A DNA stretch of 64,000 bases, from positions 1,562,654-1,626,653 of the forward strand of contig NZ_CP030118.1 of assembly GCF_006968745.1 (NCBI RefSeq). Direction: 5' to 3'. Both the position numbers and the translations under genes were made by a program. This DNA comes from Brasilonema sennae CENA114. GTDB taxonomy: Bacteria > Cyanobacteriota > Cyanobacteriia > Cyanobacteriales > Nostocaceae. Below the pieces are notes generated by a model, which worked only from the letters and a program-made list of their open reading frames with translations, did not search any database and was not told the DNA's origin. Positions 1 through 10,646 of the stretch are shown one piece after another. Position 1 is the first letter of the stretch, and each line of letters begins with the position of its first letter.

Positions 1-412
1 CTGAAAACCCCCAAGGGCGTACAGGCGTAAACAACTCATAAAACGCCGCTTGCTATAAGCGCTTACTTAGAGCAAGCCAGTTTCCAAGGGTGGGGGGGAA
101 ACCTCGCACTTTTATTAGCTGCGCCCTTGGGCGTAGTGGCTCGTCAAAACTCATAACTCAGAACTTCGCACTTTCCAGCGATTGGGTATTGCATCAAAAA
201 TTAACCACAGACGGTTCATTAAATTGCTTAAATTAATTGCAACCGTTCTGGATGGATCAGGCTTGTCAACGCAGTTAAGCGCCTAAGTAGCTTTGTTTCG
301 TTTTTTGTGAGCGCAATTTTTAAGCGCAGCGCATAAGCAGGCTTGTAGCGGCCAGAGGTATAACAAACTGCCAAGTCTATTAATGCTGCCAGTTTTTGAG
401 GACTATAATTGA
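1..412. other. Non-coding region upstream of rne
   Basis: No convincing gene. The first 170 bases contain short repeats typical of this genome (an imperfect inverted repeat around GCTTGCTATAAGCGCTT at about 49-95 and a CTCATAACTCAGAAC heptamer-like stretch at about 149-163). The rest is AT-rich leader of rne. A 63-codon minus-strand open frame over 228-419 overlaps the rne start and resembles nothing known, so it is left out. Confidence 0.5.
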
Positions 413-2530
413 ATGCCAAAACAAATTATCATCGCGGAACAGCATCAAATTGCTGCAGTATTTTCTGAAGACCAAATACAAGAACTCGTAGTGGCCACAG
501 GACATCACCAAATCGGTGATATCTACTTAGGAGTAGTGGAGAATGTACTACCTGGGATAGATGCGGCTTTTGTTAATATAGGCGATCCAGAGCGAAATGG
601 GTTTATTCATGTCACTGACTTAGGTCCCCTACGACTCAGACGTACAGCAGCGGCGATTACAGAATTATTAACACCGCAGCAAAAAGTATTAGTGCAAGTA
701 ATGAAAGAGCCAACAGGTACTAAAGGACCAAGGCTCACCGGGAACATTACCTTGCCAGGACGCTACGTTGTACTGATGCCATACGGTCGGGGAGTCAATT
801 TATCACGTCGGATTAGGAGTGAAAGCGAACGTAATCGTTTGCGTGCGCTAGCAATTTTAATTAAACCAGCAGGGATGGGTTTGTTAGTTCGTACCGAAGC
901 CGAAGGCAAACCAGAAGAAGCGATTATTGAAGATTTAGAATTGCTGCAAAAGCAATGGGAAGCAATTCAGCAAGAAGGGCAATCAACGCGTCCGCCAGCG
1001 CTCTTAAATCGGGATGATGATTTCATCCAGCGCGTGCTAAGGGATATGTACGGGGCAGATGTAAACAGAATTGTGGTAGACTCCAGTACTGGCTTGAAGC
1101 GAGTGAAACAGTACTTGCAAAACTGGAGTGGTGGACAAACACCGCAAGGGGTGTTAATAGATCATCACCGTGATCGCGCACCAATTTTAGAATACTTCCG
1201 TATTAATGCTGCAATTAAAGAAGCTCTCAAACCCAGAGTAGACTTACCTTCTGGAGGCTATATCATTATCGAGCCGACAGAAGCATTAACAGTGATAGAT
1301 GTCAACTCTGGTTCATTCACGCGATCGGCAACAGCTAGAGAAACTGTTTTATGGACAAACTGTGAAGCAGCCACAGAAATTGCTCGTCAGCTGCGGTTGC
1401 GAAATGTTGCAGGAGTAATTGTCGTTGATTTTATTGATATGGAATCGCGGCGTGATCAACTGCATGTTCTAGAACATTTCAACAAAGCACTCAAAGCAGA
1501 CAAAGCTCGTCCCCAGATTGCCCAACTCACTGAGTTAGGTTTAGTAGAACTCACTCGCAAACGTCAAGGTCAAAATATTTACGAATTGTTTGGTACAGTT
1601 TGTTCCACCTGCGGCGGTTTAGGGCACATTGTCCATTTACCAGGAGAAACTGAAAGCCGACCCCTCGCCGCACCAACAGAATTACCAGACCGTTTTGCAT
1701 CTTCCTTGCCCTATAAAGAACCACGTCTGCCAGTAACTCGACCGACTGAATCACGGGAAACCTTGGAAGGATATGGGGAACCATACGAGAGTGACAATGA
1801 TTTGGCTACTTTGAATCTAGTCAATCATCCCAGCTACCAAGAAATGACTGATAGCAGAAAGCGTCGTACCCGCCGTAGTACGCGCATAGAAAGGTTAAAT
1901 GGGGGAAATGGCAAAGATGAGCCACGGGTTGGGACTAATAACCCTCTGGCGTTTTTGAACGAGCCAGACTTGGAAATAGATGATGAGCCGGAACTTCCCA
2001 CCCCATCAGAGGTCTCTTCACCCACTATTAGCAAACCTTCTTGGGGGAGTGACAGAGTCATCGAACGTAGCCATAAAGTGGTGACAAAGGTAGAACCAAT
2101 CAAGCCAGTGGTAGAACCACCGGAGATTGTAACTGTAGAAATGTCGTCTCAGGAACAGGATGTCTACGCCCAGATGGGAGTTTCTCCGTTGGAAAAATTG
2201 AGTCGGGAGGTCAGAAATCCCAAATCTGTTATTATCAACGTCACCTTGCCTGGACACAGTCCTGCAACACCAACTGAATCAACCTCAGAATCACCTGTCT
2301 CTGCTAGAGTCACCGCTGTAGTCACACCCAGTCTACCAACCGAATCAATTCCAGAAACGACATCTGATGTATCGGGTGATGTATCGGGTGATGTCTCAGG
2401 TGATGTCTCAGGTGATGTCTCGGATCTTCCCGTAATGACAGAAGATGAAAGTGAAGTAACCAGCAGTCTAAGTGATAAGCGCCGCCGTCGCCGTCGTTCT
2501 TCCTCTGTGGAGACTGATACTGAAAACTAA
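413..2530 (+). CDS. rne: Ribonuclease E/G family endoribonuclease
   Basis: Single-strand-specific endoribonuclease for rRNA maturation and mRNA decay; 705 residues, the compact cyanobacterial RNase E form. An S1 RNA-binding domain lies at about 35-115. The catalytic DNase I-like part carries the metal-binding Asp296 (DVNSGS) and Asp339 (VVDFIDM). The Zn-link cysteines are CSTC at 397-400. The C-terminal third is low complexity and ends with RRRRRRSSS at 690-698, matching the cyanobacterial RNase E nonapeptide known to bind polynucleotide phosphorylase. Just before it is a GDVS tandem repeat encoded by five 12-bp units. The ATG at 413 has GAGGA upstream. rnhB follows closely on the same strand and is probably co-transcribed. 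Confidence 0.97.
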   Translation: MPKQIIIAEQHQIAAVFSEDQIQELVVATGHHQIGDIYLGVVENVLPGIDAAFVNIGDPERNGFIHVTDLGPLRLRRTAAAITELLTPQQKVLVQVMKEPTGTKGPRLTGNITLPGRYVVLMPYGRGVNLSRRIRSESERNRLRALAILIKPAGMGLLVRTEAEGKPEEAIIEDLELLQKQWEAIQQEGQSTRPPALLNRDDDFIQRVLRDMYGADVNRIVVDSSTGLKRVKQYLQNWSGGQTPQGVLIDHHRDRAPILEYFRINAAIKEALKPRVDLPSGGYIIIEPTEALTVIDVNSGSFTRSATARETVLWTNCEAATEIARQLRLRNVAGVIVVDFIDMESRRDQLHVLEHFNKALKADKARPQIAQLTELGLVELTRKRQGQNIYELFGTVCSTCGGLGHIVHLPGETESRPLAAPTELPDRFASSLPYKEPRLPVTRPTESRETLEGYGEPYESDNDLATLNLVNHPSYQEMTDSRKRRTRRSTRIERLNGGNGKDEPRVGTNNPLAFLNEPDLEIDDEPELPTPSEVSSPTISKPSWGSDRVIERSHKVVTKVEPIKPVVEPPEIVTVEMSSQEQDVYAQMGVSPLEKLSREVRNPKSVIINVTLPGHSPATPTESTSESPVSARVTAVVTPSLPTESIPETTSDVSGDVSGDVSGDVSGDVSDLPVMTEDESEVTSSLSDKRRRRRRSSSVETDTEN
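2366..2425 (+). repeat. 12-bp tandem repeat inside rne
   Basis: Five head-to-tail copies of a 12-bp unit (GATGTCTCAGGT and variants with GATGTATCGGGT) encode repeated Asp-Val-Ser-Gly in the disordered tail of RNase E. The unit keeps the frame, so copy number could change without breaking the protein. Confidence 0.9.
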
Positions 2531-2537
2531 GAAACTT

Positions 2538-3221
2538 ATGATTAAGACGGAGCGAACTGTCACTTCTACTAAGTTGTCAGCACCCAACACACAGATGAGG
2601 TGGCTAGATTTTTCCATGCTGTCAAGTACTCAAGGGCTGATTGCAGGTGTGGATGAAGTGGGACGAGGTGCCCTGTTTGGTCCTGTGGTAGCAGCAGCAG
2701 TGATACTACCAGATAGCGCTTTATCACAACTCACAGCAGTTGAAATTAAAGATAGTAAAAAGCTATCCAGTTCTCGAAGAGTGCGGCTAGCGCAACAAAT
2801 CTGTGCCCTGGCTATAGACTGGAAAATTGGTTTTGCTTCAACAGCTGAGATTGACCAGACGAATATTCTTCAAGCAACAATGCTAGCAATGAAGCGGGCT
2901 GTTCTCAAGTTAAAGGTGCAGCCTGCTTTGTGTTTAATTGATGGCAATCAGTTAGTAAAAGACTTGCCACTGGCACAACAAACGATAGTCAAGGGAGATG
3001 AGCGCTCAATTGCTATTGCCTCTGCTAGCATTATTGCGAAAATTTGGCGTGATGACCTTATACTTCGCCTCGCTTCTAAGTATTCTATGTATGACTTGGA
3101 ACGCAACAAGGGTTATGGAAGTCAGCGGCATCTGATGGCACTGCAACAGCACGGATCTTCACCATTACATCGTAAATCGTTTCGTCCTTGTCAAATCACG
3201 GTACTTAGTTGTGCTAAATAG
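2538..3221 (+). CDS. rnhB: Ribonuclease HII
   Basis: Removes RNA from RNA-DNA hybrids and single ribonucleotides from DNA. The type-2 RNase H signature GVDEVGRGALFGPV gives the first acidic active-site pair, followed by EIKDSKKLS, CLIDGN and the GDERSIAIASASIIAK block. The frame is open from 2472, but that start would overlap rne by about 60 bases; the ATG at 2538, 7 bases after the rne stop, is preferred and gives 227 residues. An internal ATG at 2595 is also possible. The close spacing implies an rne-rnhB operon, a common cyanobacterial pair. Confidence 0.93.
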   Translation: MIKTERTVTSTKLSAPNTQMRWLDFSMLSSTQGLIAGVDEVGRGALFGPVVAAAVILPDSALSQLTAVEIKDSKKLSSSRRVRLAQQICALAIDWKIGFASTAEIDQTNILQATMLAMKRAVLKLKVQPALCLIDGNQLVKDLPLAQQTIVKGDERSIAIASASIIAKIWRDDLILRLASKYSMYDLERNKGYGSQRHLMALQQHGSSPLHRKSFRPCQITVLSCAK

Positions 3222-3429
3222 ACCTTATCCATAGTTGTAGATCACAACTACTTTATCTACTTTGGTGCTTCTATCAACACAGACACCTTTTACTTGCCCA
3301 CAGGTGTATATTTGGAGCTAGCCGATTCTACGAACGTATTGAGATTTCACTCAACAACGTGACATCTGCATAGGTCTATGTACATCTGTAGTTCATCACA
3401 ATTCTATATTCATAAACACTAAAACTTCT

Positions 3430-4065
3430 TCATAATTGCTCTGGGTTGAAGAGCGGCATACTTTTATCCTCAAGCGCTTTTTCTCGCGTTTGCAATGTTA
3501 CCCAACGGCAATAATCTCCTAAAAGTTGATGTAGTAATCTTTGCTTAATTGTCAGCAAAACACTTTTGAGCAAACCATTGCCTGTTGCTTCCAGTATTGG
3601 TTTAGGTGTATAGGAAAATGGTGGGGGGAAATCTAGCAACACTTCTAAATCGGCTCTTCCTTTGATCACCGTGCTAGTAACTTGCGGTTCTGGCAATAAA
3701 TACCCTTTCAAATTCAATGTAAAGCGCTCGTTGATATACTCTACACCAAGGATTTCACAATTTAGCGATCGTAAATAAATTGTTCCATTTGATTCAGCCC
3801 AGACTCTCATGTCTACAGTTGGTTGAATACTTAGTGACATAAAGTTCAGAGGACGCATTTTCAACCGAAATACTTCGTCTGAAAGCTGTTGGATACGGCT
3901 AGGGTCAACTAAAGCGTTAACCAAGCGTTGAGGTTGACGTAAGTAGTGCTGAATTGGAATGGGCTGTTCTGGAACAGCAATTTCGATTGATTGATAGGCA
4001 GTAAATCGAGTAGACATGAGTTTTTTAAAATATCTGTTAAATAATTGTAATATTTTCTTAAACAT
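3430..4065 (-). CDS. DUF1997 family protein
   Basis: 211-residue protein of the DUF1997 family found in cyanobacteria and plastids; function unknown. A basic, hydrophobic N-terminus (MFKKILQLFNRYFKK) precedes the conserved core from about residue 18, and an internal Met at 17 (MSTRFTAYQS) is an alternative start. The middle contains FRLKMRPLNFMSLSIQPTVDMRVW, characteristic of the family. It is monocistronic, convergent with rnhB and divergent from pheA. Confidence 0.8.
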   Translation of the reverse strand: MFKKILQLFNRYFKKLMSTRFTAYQSIEIAVPEQPIPIQHYLRQPQRLVNALVDPSRIQQLSDEVFRLKMRPLNFMSLSIQPTVDMRVWAESNGTIYLRSLNCEILGVEYINERFTLNLKGYLLPEPQVTSTVIKGRADLEVLLDFPPPFSYTPKPILEATGNGLLKSVLLTIKQRLLHQLLGDYCRWVTLQTREKALEDKSMPLFNPEQL

Positions 4066-4080
4066 TTGTGTTCGTCATAA

Positions 4081-4290
4081 GTCGTAAGTGAGCCAGCGCG
4101 GACGCCACATGCCTCTGTGGGGAAACCCCTATCGCGAACCCGTAAGGGCCATCAGTCATAACTCATTTGTGTGGAAAGAAGTTTATTATGTCTGATAACA
4201 AGTCACAACACTCAATATAAATAACATTCCCTCCACTTGATTGCGGACGTGAACTGACTTCACGCTCGCGTTGCGGTTCGGGAGTGGTCA
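4081..4290. repeat. Interspersed palindromic repeats before pheA
   Basis: The spacer between the DUF1997 gene and pheA holds two GC-rich repeat pieces unlike the AT-rich surroundings, at about 4090-4150 (CCTCTGTGGGGAAACCCC, then GCGAACCCGTAAGGGCC) and about 4240-4285 (TGACTTCACGCTCGCGTT). They resemble the repeat families in other spacers of this window. Confidence 0.45.
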
Positions 4291-4314
4291 ACTATCCACA
4301 CAAAACTAAACTTC

Positions 4315-5205
4315 ATGAATCTATCGATTGCACACTTAGGACCTCCAGGTACTTACACAGAACAAGCCGCTCTTTTTTATCTCAACTGGTTGACGAAAAG
4401 TACGGGAGTTGAGGCTATGTTATGCCCTTATCCCAGCAATGCTCAGACATTACGAGCCGTTGCCCAAAAAGAGGCACAATTGGCTGTTGTACCTGTGGAA
4501 AATTCTATTGAAGGCAGTGTGACCATGACACTGGATACATTATGGCAACTAGATAGTTTGCAAGTTCAGTTGGCTTTGGTTATGCCCATTTCTCATAAAT
4601 TAATTTCTTGTGCTCAAAGCTTAGAAAATATCAAAACAGTTTATTCTCACCCACAAGGCTTAGCACAATGTCAAGTGTGGTTGGAGAAGTTTCTCCCCAG
4701 TGTAGAGCGAATTCCAACGAATTCCACCACTGAGGCGCTACTGCAACTAAAGCAAGACTTAACTGCTGCAGCTATTTCATCCCAACGGGCAGCGCAACTC
4801 TACAACTTGCCAATAATAGCTAGCGAGATTAATGACTATCCCGGAAATTGTACTCGTTTTTGGCTGGTCAGTCAAAATCATTTACCAATCTCCCAACCCA
4901 CTGTTTCAGAATGTACGCGTTACACATCAATTGCTTTTAGTGTTCCTGCTAATATACCAGGAGCATTGGCTAAACCTCTACAGGTATTAGCTCGTCTAAA
5001 TATTAATCTCAGTAAAATTGAATCTCGCCCAACAAAGCGTTCTCTTGGGGAATACCTATTTTTTATTGATTTGGAAGCAGACGCATCTCAACCACACGTA
5101 CAATCTGCTTTAGCAGAAATATCTTCCTATACAGAGATATTAAAAATCCTTGGCAGTTATAATGTTTTACCAATGAACGCTCTTGGTGAAGCAGTTAGTG
5201 GTTAA
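4315..5205 (+). CDS. pheA: Prephenate dehydratase
   Basis: Converts prephenate to phenylpyruvate in phenylalanine synthesis. 296 residues, the size of a monofunctional enzyme. The PDT catalytic domain (about 3-185) starts with the family signature IAHLGPPGTYTEQAA and contains VPVENSIEGSV and the catalytic NCTRFWLVS block. A C-terminal ACT regulatory domain (about 200-285) carries the KIESRP motif used in phenylalanine feedback binding. The ATG at 4315 directly precedes the conserved N-terminus, with no clear Shine-Dalgarno site. The upstream gene is divergent and the downstream gene convergent, so it is probably transcribed alone. Confidence 0.96.
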   Translation: MNLSIAHLGPPGTYTEQAALFYLNWLTKSTGVEAMLCPYPSNAQTLRAVAQKEAQLAVVPVENSIEGSVTMTLDTLWQLDSLQVQLALVMPISHKLISCAQSLENIKTVYSHPQGLAQCQVWLEKFLPSVERIPTNSTTEALLQLKQDLTAAAISSQRAAQLYNLPIIASEINDYPGNCTRFWLVSQNHLPISQPTVSECTRYTSIAFSVPANIPGALAKPLQVLARLNINLSKIESRPTKRSLGEYLFFIDLEADASQPHVQSALAEISSYTEILKILGSYNVLPMNALGEAVSG

Positions 5206-5245
5206 TACTTAGTTGTTGTTTATTTAACGACTAATAACCACTAAC
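5194..5245. terminator. Inverted repeat between convergent pheA and LON-domain gene
   Basis: GTTAGTGGTTA at 5194-5204 pairs with TAACCACTAAC at 5235-5245 across the pheA stop codon. There is no clear U-tract, so its action as a bidirectional terminator is only a suggestion. Confidence 0.35.
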
Positions 5246-5261
5246 GACTAACCAGCACAAC

Positions 5262-5912
5262 TCACAACTTCTGATTGAAGGTGTCCTTGAGAACGGTACG
5301 AGCTGCCAAGTGGTTACGAGTAGAAGTGAGAATTTCTGCTTCCCGTTCTAAACGAGCAGCAGTATCCTGCATTTCTAACAATGTCTGTTGCTCTGTAGCA
5401 ACACCATAAAGATTACTTGCTACCCAGTAAGATAACTCTGTTGGTAAATTTGGCAAATCTTCTGGCAGTTCTATGTTTTGCTCAGTTAACTTAGCTGACA
5501 GACGCACAACATCTGTGAGTAATTGTTCAACATCAGTAGCCAAAGGTCGCAAATTTTTTGTTGGAGAGTTGTCTGAAATCCACTCAACCAAGCCAACTCG
5601 ATACGGCTTTTCACGGACATACTTTAAAAGGCGAAATCTTTGTTGACCCAATGTCCACATCTTTATTCGGTCATCTGGTAGTCTCTCATGATGAACAATT
5701 TCTGCACAGCAGCCAATGTTAGCAATCGTGCCTTTCATTGGATCTACCATCAAAACCCCGAACCTGCGATCGCTCTCCAAAATTGTATTCATCATAATTC
5801 GGTAGCGAAATTCAAAAATGTGCAGGGGTAAGGGTCTTGTTGGAAATAGAACTACCTCTGGTAACGGGAACAGAGGTAGTTCGCAAACTGCAATTTTAGA
5901 AGAGGATGTCAT
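5262..5912 (-). CDS. LON peptidase substrate-binding-domain protein
   Basis: 216 residues consisting almost wholly of the LON N-terminal (substrate-binding) domain, without the AAA+ or protease parts of Lon. The opening ELPLFPLPEVVLFPTRPLPLHIFE-type block (PLFPL...LFP...PLHIFE, about 12-35) is the family hallmark, followed by FRYRIMM and RFGVLMVD. A helical C-terminal half follows (about 115-216). Stand-alone LON-domain proteins are common in cyanobacteria; role uncertain, possibly protein quality control. It lies downstream of the str operon but behind a strong terminator, so it is likely a separate transcript. Confidence 0.88.
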   Translation of the reverse strand: MTSSSKIAVCELPLFPLPEVVLFPTRPLPLHIFEFRYRIMMNTILESDRRFGVLMVDPMKGTIANIGCCAEIVHHERLPDDRIKMWTLGQQRFRLLKYVREKPYRVGLVEWISDNSPTKNLRPLATDVEQLLTDVVRLSAKLTEQNIELPEDLPNLPTELSYWVASNLYGVATEQQTLLEMQDTAARLEREAEILTSTRNHLAARTVLKDTFNQKL

Positions 5913-6005
5913 TGTTACCTTGGTATAAATTTAATCTTAAAAAGCTTTTCTTCTCTGCTTTTTCCCGCACTTTTTCTATATTCTATCATTTTGATTTTAA
6001 TGCAA

Positions 6006-6040
6006 ATAAAAAGCCCTGAAATATAATTGTTCAGGGCTTT
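6006..6040 (-). terminator. Rho-independent terminator of the str operon
   Basis: Reading the minus strand, AAAGCCCTGAA, a 9-base loop and TTCAGGGCTTT are followed by a T-rich run (TTTTTATTT). It lies 125 bases after the rpsJ stop and ends the rpsL-rpsJ operon before the LON-domain gene. Confidence 0.85.
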
Positions 6041-6164
6041 GTTATGATTGATACAAAAACACTTTTGTTAGCTATTAGTAAGCTAGTGCGTTCCCACTGG
6101 GCATATCCGAAGGGTTGTTAGTTTTTACAAAGTAAACTAAGCACTAGCAAATAATCAATTGACA

Positions 6165-6482
6165 TTAGAGCTTAACTTCGATGTCTACACCCGATGGTAA
6201 ATCTAGTTTCATCAAGGCATCAATGGTTTTAGAAGAAGGTTGGTAGATATCGATAATCCGACGATGAGTACGGGTTTCAAAATGTTCTCGTGAGTCTTTA
6301 TCTACGTGGGGCGATCGCAACACACAGTAGATTCGGCGTTTTGTAGGTAAAGGAATTGGTCCTATAGCTGTCGCATTGGTCCGGTTTGCTGTGTCTACAA
6401 TCTTCTCGCAAGATGTGTCCAGCAAGCGGCGGTCAAAAGCCTGTAAACGAATTCTAATCTTTTGCTGCTGTAGAGTTGCCAT
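6165..6482 (-). CDS. rpsJ: 30S ribosomal protein S10
   Basis: 105 residues, usual length. Contains [23 protein letters not shown] [37 protein letters not shown] and C-terminal [11 protein letters not shown], all diagnostic of S10, which also acts as NusE in antitermination. In cyanobacteria rpsJ commonly ends the str operon after tuf, as here, rather than opening the S10 operon. The 197-base tuf-rpsJ gap contains a hairpin and a possible extra promoter. Confidence 0.98.
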   Translation of the reverse strand: MATLQQQKIRIRLQAFDRRLLDTSCEKIVDTANRTNATAIGPIPLPTKRRIYCVLRSPHVDKDSREHFETRTHRRIIDIYQPSSKTIDALMKLDLPSGVDIEVKL

Positions 6483-6623
6483 CTTAAATTTTCCAGGTTC
6501 TGATGAGTTGTGATTTTGGTATTAGGACTAGAGACGAACGATTAGTAAACAAGCTTTCCAATACCCCTTGAAGGAGTGCGTCTGGAGTATGCGATTGTTG
6601 TAACGCGTTCATGGACACGAAAA

Positions 6624-6654
6624 GAGCAGAGTGGCTATTATACCATCTCTGCTC
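6624..6654 (-). terminator. Hairpin with embedded -10-like sequence between tuf and rpsJ
   Basis: On the minus strand GAGCAGAG, a 15-base loop and CTCTGCTC are followed by TTTT, shaped like a weak or partial terminator after tuf. The loop reads TGGTATAAT, an extended -10 promoter match, so readthrough and re-initiation before rpsJ are both possible. On the plus strand the hairpin is followed by a stronger T-run. Confidence 0.5.
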
Positions 6655-6679
6655 CTTTTTTAGTTAAGGTGCAAAGGTC

Positions 6680-7909
<1,230 letters not shown>

Positions 7910-7931
7910 TAATGGTAATTTCCTTTACTAA

Positions 7932-10010
7932 CTAACCGTTCCCTTTGCTTTTAGCTATGATTGCCTCAGCCACGTTGCGAGGCACTTCTTCATAGTTGCT
8001 AAACTCCATTGAAAAGATGCCCCGACCTTGGGTCTTTGATCTGATATCAGTGGCGTAGCCAAACATTTCTGCCAATGGAACTTTAGCAGTTACTTTGGCA
8101 AGACCCTGCTCAGATCCCATCCCCTCAATTTGCCCACGACGCGAATTGAGGTCGCCCATCACATCCCCAAGGAAGTTTTCGGGAACTTCTACCTCAACTT
8201 TCATCATAGGCTCTAACAGGACGGGTGCTGCTTTCATCACAGCTTCTTTCATCGCCATTGAGCCAGCGATTTTGAAAGCCATTTCTGAAGAGTCTACATC
8301 GTGGTACGATCCATCAACCAGCGTTGCTTTGACATCAATCAGTGGATATCCAGCAAGAACACCCGATTCGCAGCTTTCTTTCATTCCCTGTTCTGCTGGT
8401 CCAATGTACTCTTTAGGTACAGTACCACCAACAATTTTGGAGACGAATTCAAAGCCGGTTCCTGGTTGTCCTGGCTCCAAGTCAATCACAACGTGACCGT
8501 ACTGACCTTTACCACCGCTTTGGCGGATGAACTTACCTTCAATTCTGTTAACATGCTTGCGAATTGTTTCGCGGTAAGCAACTTGTGGCGCACCAACGTT
8601 TGCTTCCACTTTGAATTCACGTAACATCCGGTCTACCAGAATTTCCAGGTGTAGCTCTCCCATCCCTGCAATCACGGTTTGGTTGGTTTCCGGATCGACG
8701 TTGACGCGGAAAGTGGGGTCTTCTTCTGAGAGAGATTGTAGAGCCTTGGACAGTTTGTCCATGTCGTTTTTGGTTTTGGGTTCAACCGCCACCGAGATCA
8801 CAGGCTCAGGAATGAACAGGGATTCCAGAATCACTGGTGATCCATCATCAGAAAGTGTGTCACCTGTCAAGGTGTCTTTCAATCCCAACGCGGCTCCTAA
8901 ATCGCCTGAGCGCAGTTCATCTACATCCATTCTGTCATCTGCTCTCAAAACTACTAAGCGAGAAATCCGTTCTTTCTTGTTCTTAGTAGCATTGAGGACA
9001 TAGCTGCCTTTCTTGAGAACACCAGAATAGACGCGAACGAAGGTTAGGCGACCGTAGGGGTCAGCCATAATCTTGAAGGCAAGAGCTGATAGTGGTTCAC
9101 TGTCGTCGGCATGGCGCTCGACGGCTTCACCATTTGGCAGTGTACCTTGAATTGGTGGTACATCGATTGGTGCTGGTAGGTAATCTACTACTGCATCCAA
9201 CAGCAGCTGTACGCCTTTGTTTTTGAATGCCGAGCCGCAAAGCAGTGGCACAATCTTACCTTTCACCGTGCCTTCACGCAGAGCAGTATGGATTTCGTCT
9301 TCGGTCAGTTCCTCACCTTCGAAGTACTTGGTCATCAAGTCATCACTAGTTTCCGCTGCCGCTTCAATCAGTTTGGCGCGGTACTCTTCAACCAGATCCA
9401 CCATATCTTCAGGGATGTCTGTTTCCTGAATATCGGTTCCCTGGTCGTTGTTGTAAATATATGCACGCATCCGCACCAGGTCAACAATACCCTTGAAGTC
9501 GATTTCACTGCCAATAGGCAACTGAATAGGAATCGCATTTGCCCGCAGGCGATCGCGCACTTGCTCGTAAACCCTGTAAAAGTTTGCGCCGGTGCGATCC
9601 ATCTTGTTGATAAAAACAATGCGAGGCACTTTATAGCGATCTGCCTGACGCCACACGGTTTCTGTTTGAGGCTGCACACCACCAACAGAACATAAAACTG
9701 TGATCACACCATCCAGTACCCGCATGGAACGTTCCACTTCAATCGTGAAGTCTACGTGTCCTGGAGTATCAATAATGTTTATTTGATGATTTTTCCAAGT
9801 GGTACTAATAGCAGCAGCAGTGATGGTAATTCCCCGCTCTCGCTCTTGTTCCATCCAGTCGGTTACTGCGGTTCCTTCATGAACCTCACCTATTTTATGA
9901 ATTATCCCAGAGTAAAATAATATTCTCTCTGTTGTCGTTGTTTTGCCCGCATCTATATGCGCCGCAATACCTATATTGCGTACTTTCTCTAGCGGGTTCG
10001 TACGTGCCAC
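7932..10010 (-). CDS. fusA: Translation elongation factor G
   Basis: Ribosomal translocase GTPase, 692 residues. The P-loop AHIDAGKTT is at 17-25, then [21 protein letters not shown] and [11 protein letters not shown]; domains II-V end with [11 protein letters not shown] and [18 protein letters not shown]. The start codon is GTG at 10008-10010, preceded by a strong AGGAGG at good spacing. It lies 165 bases downstream of rpsG and 22 bases upstream of tuf. Confidence 0.99.
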   Translation of the reverse strand: MARTNPLEKVRNIGIAAHIDAGKTTTTERILFYSGIIHKIGEVHEGTAVTDWMEQERERGITITAAAISTTWKNHQINIIDTPGHVDFTIEVERSMRVLDGVITVLCSVGGVQPQTETVWRQADRYKVPRIVFINKMDRTGANFYRVYEQVRDRLRANAIPIQLPIGSEIDFKGIVDLVRMRAYIYNNDQGTDIQETDIPEDMVDLVEEYRAKLIEAAAETSDDLMTKYFEGEELTEDEIHTALREGTVKGKIVPLLCGSAFKNKGVQLLLDAVVDYLPAPIDVPPIQGTLPNGEAVERHADDSEPLSALAFKIMADPYGRLTFVRVYSGVLKKGSYVLNATKNKKERISRLVVLRADDRMDVDELRSGDLGAALGLKDTLTGDTLSDDGSPVILESLFIPEPVISVAVEPKTKNDMDKLSKALQSLSEEDPTFRVNVDPETNQTVIAGMGELHLEILVDRMLREFKVEANVGAPQVAYRETIRKHVNRIEGKFIRQSGGKGQYGHVVIDLEPGQPGTGFEFVSKIVGGTVPKEYIGPAEQGMKESCESGVLAGYPLIDVKATLVDGSYHDVDSSEMAFKIAGSMAMKEAVMKAAPVLLEPMMKVEVEVPENFLGDVMGDLNSRRGQIEGMGSEQGLAKVTAKVPLAEMFGYATDIRSKTQGRGIFSMEFSNYEEVPRNVAEAIIAKSKGNG

Positions 10011-10150
10011 AGCTGCCTCCTATAGTTTTCGCCTCATGATATCTTGTATATTACACTTTGTTAAGATATTATACTCTTACGGAAAACCGTCTTTTCCTAA
10101 GTAAATATACATTCTTATTACGCTACAGTCACGATATATCACCCGATGTG

Positions 10151-10170
10151 AGACGCGCCAAAGCGCGTCT
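10151..10170. other. GC-rich hairpin just after rpsG
   Basis: AGACGCGC and GCGCGTCT flank a 4-base loop, 5 bases past the rpsG stop and about 140 bases before fusA. There is no T-run in the operon direction, so it may stabilise an mRNA end or act as a regulatory or processing site rather than a terminator. Confidence 0.5.
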
Positions 10171-10175
10171 TTGCA

Positions 10176-10646
10176 TTAGTAGCGATAATGAGCAAAGGCT
10201 TTGTTTGCTTCTGCCATCCGATGCGTTTCTTCACGTTTGCGAATCGCATTCCCGCTTTCGTTTGCAGCATCCATTAATTCATTTGCCAGTTTGCTTGCCA
10301 TTGTGCGACCTGGTCTTGCCCTTGAAAACTGTACTAACCAACGTAGTGCTAAGCTTGTACCCCGTTCCGCACGCACTTCCATTGGGACTTGGTAGGTTGC
10401 TCCACCAACGCGACGAGCTTTGACTTCTACTAAAGGCGTCGCATTACGCACAGCTTTTTCAAAGGTTTCCAACGGATCGCCACCAGTCCGTTCCTGTATT
10501 GTTTTCATAGCAGCATAAACAATGCGTGAGGCTAGAGATTTTTTGCCATGACGCATTATTCGCCTTGTTATCATGCTGATGAGGCGACTGTTGTATACAG
10601 AGTCCGGTGGAACCGGACGCTTTTTAATAACACCACGACGAGACAT
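10176..10646 (-). CDS. rpsG: 30S ribosomal protein S7
   Basis: 156 residues, standard length. [56 protein letters not shown] and C-terminal [11 protein letters not shown] identify S7, the primary 16S rRNA 3' domain assembly protein. AAAGG lies at proper distance before the ATG. It follows rpsL only after an unusually long 902-base gap. Confidence 0.98.
   Translation of the reverse strand: MSRRGVIKKRPVPPDSVYNSRLISMITRRIMRHGKKSLASRIVYAAMKTIQERTGGDPLETFEKAVRNATPLVEVKARRVGGATYQVPMEVRAERGTSLALRWLVQFSRARPGRTMASKLANELMDAANESGNAIRKREETHRMAEANKAFAHYRY

Noticed and set aside
228..419. 63-codon minus-strand frame upstream of rne
   Set aside because: Overlaps the rne start, no ribosome site or recognisable protein.
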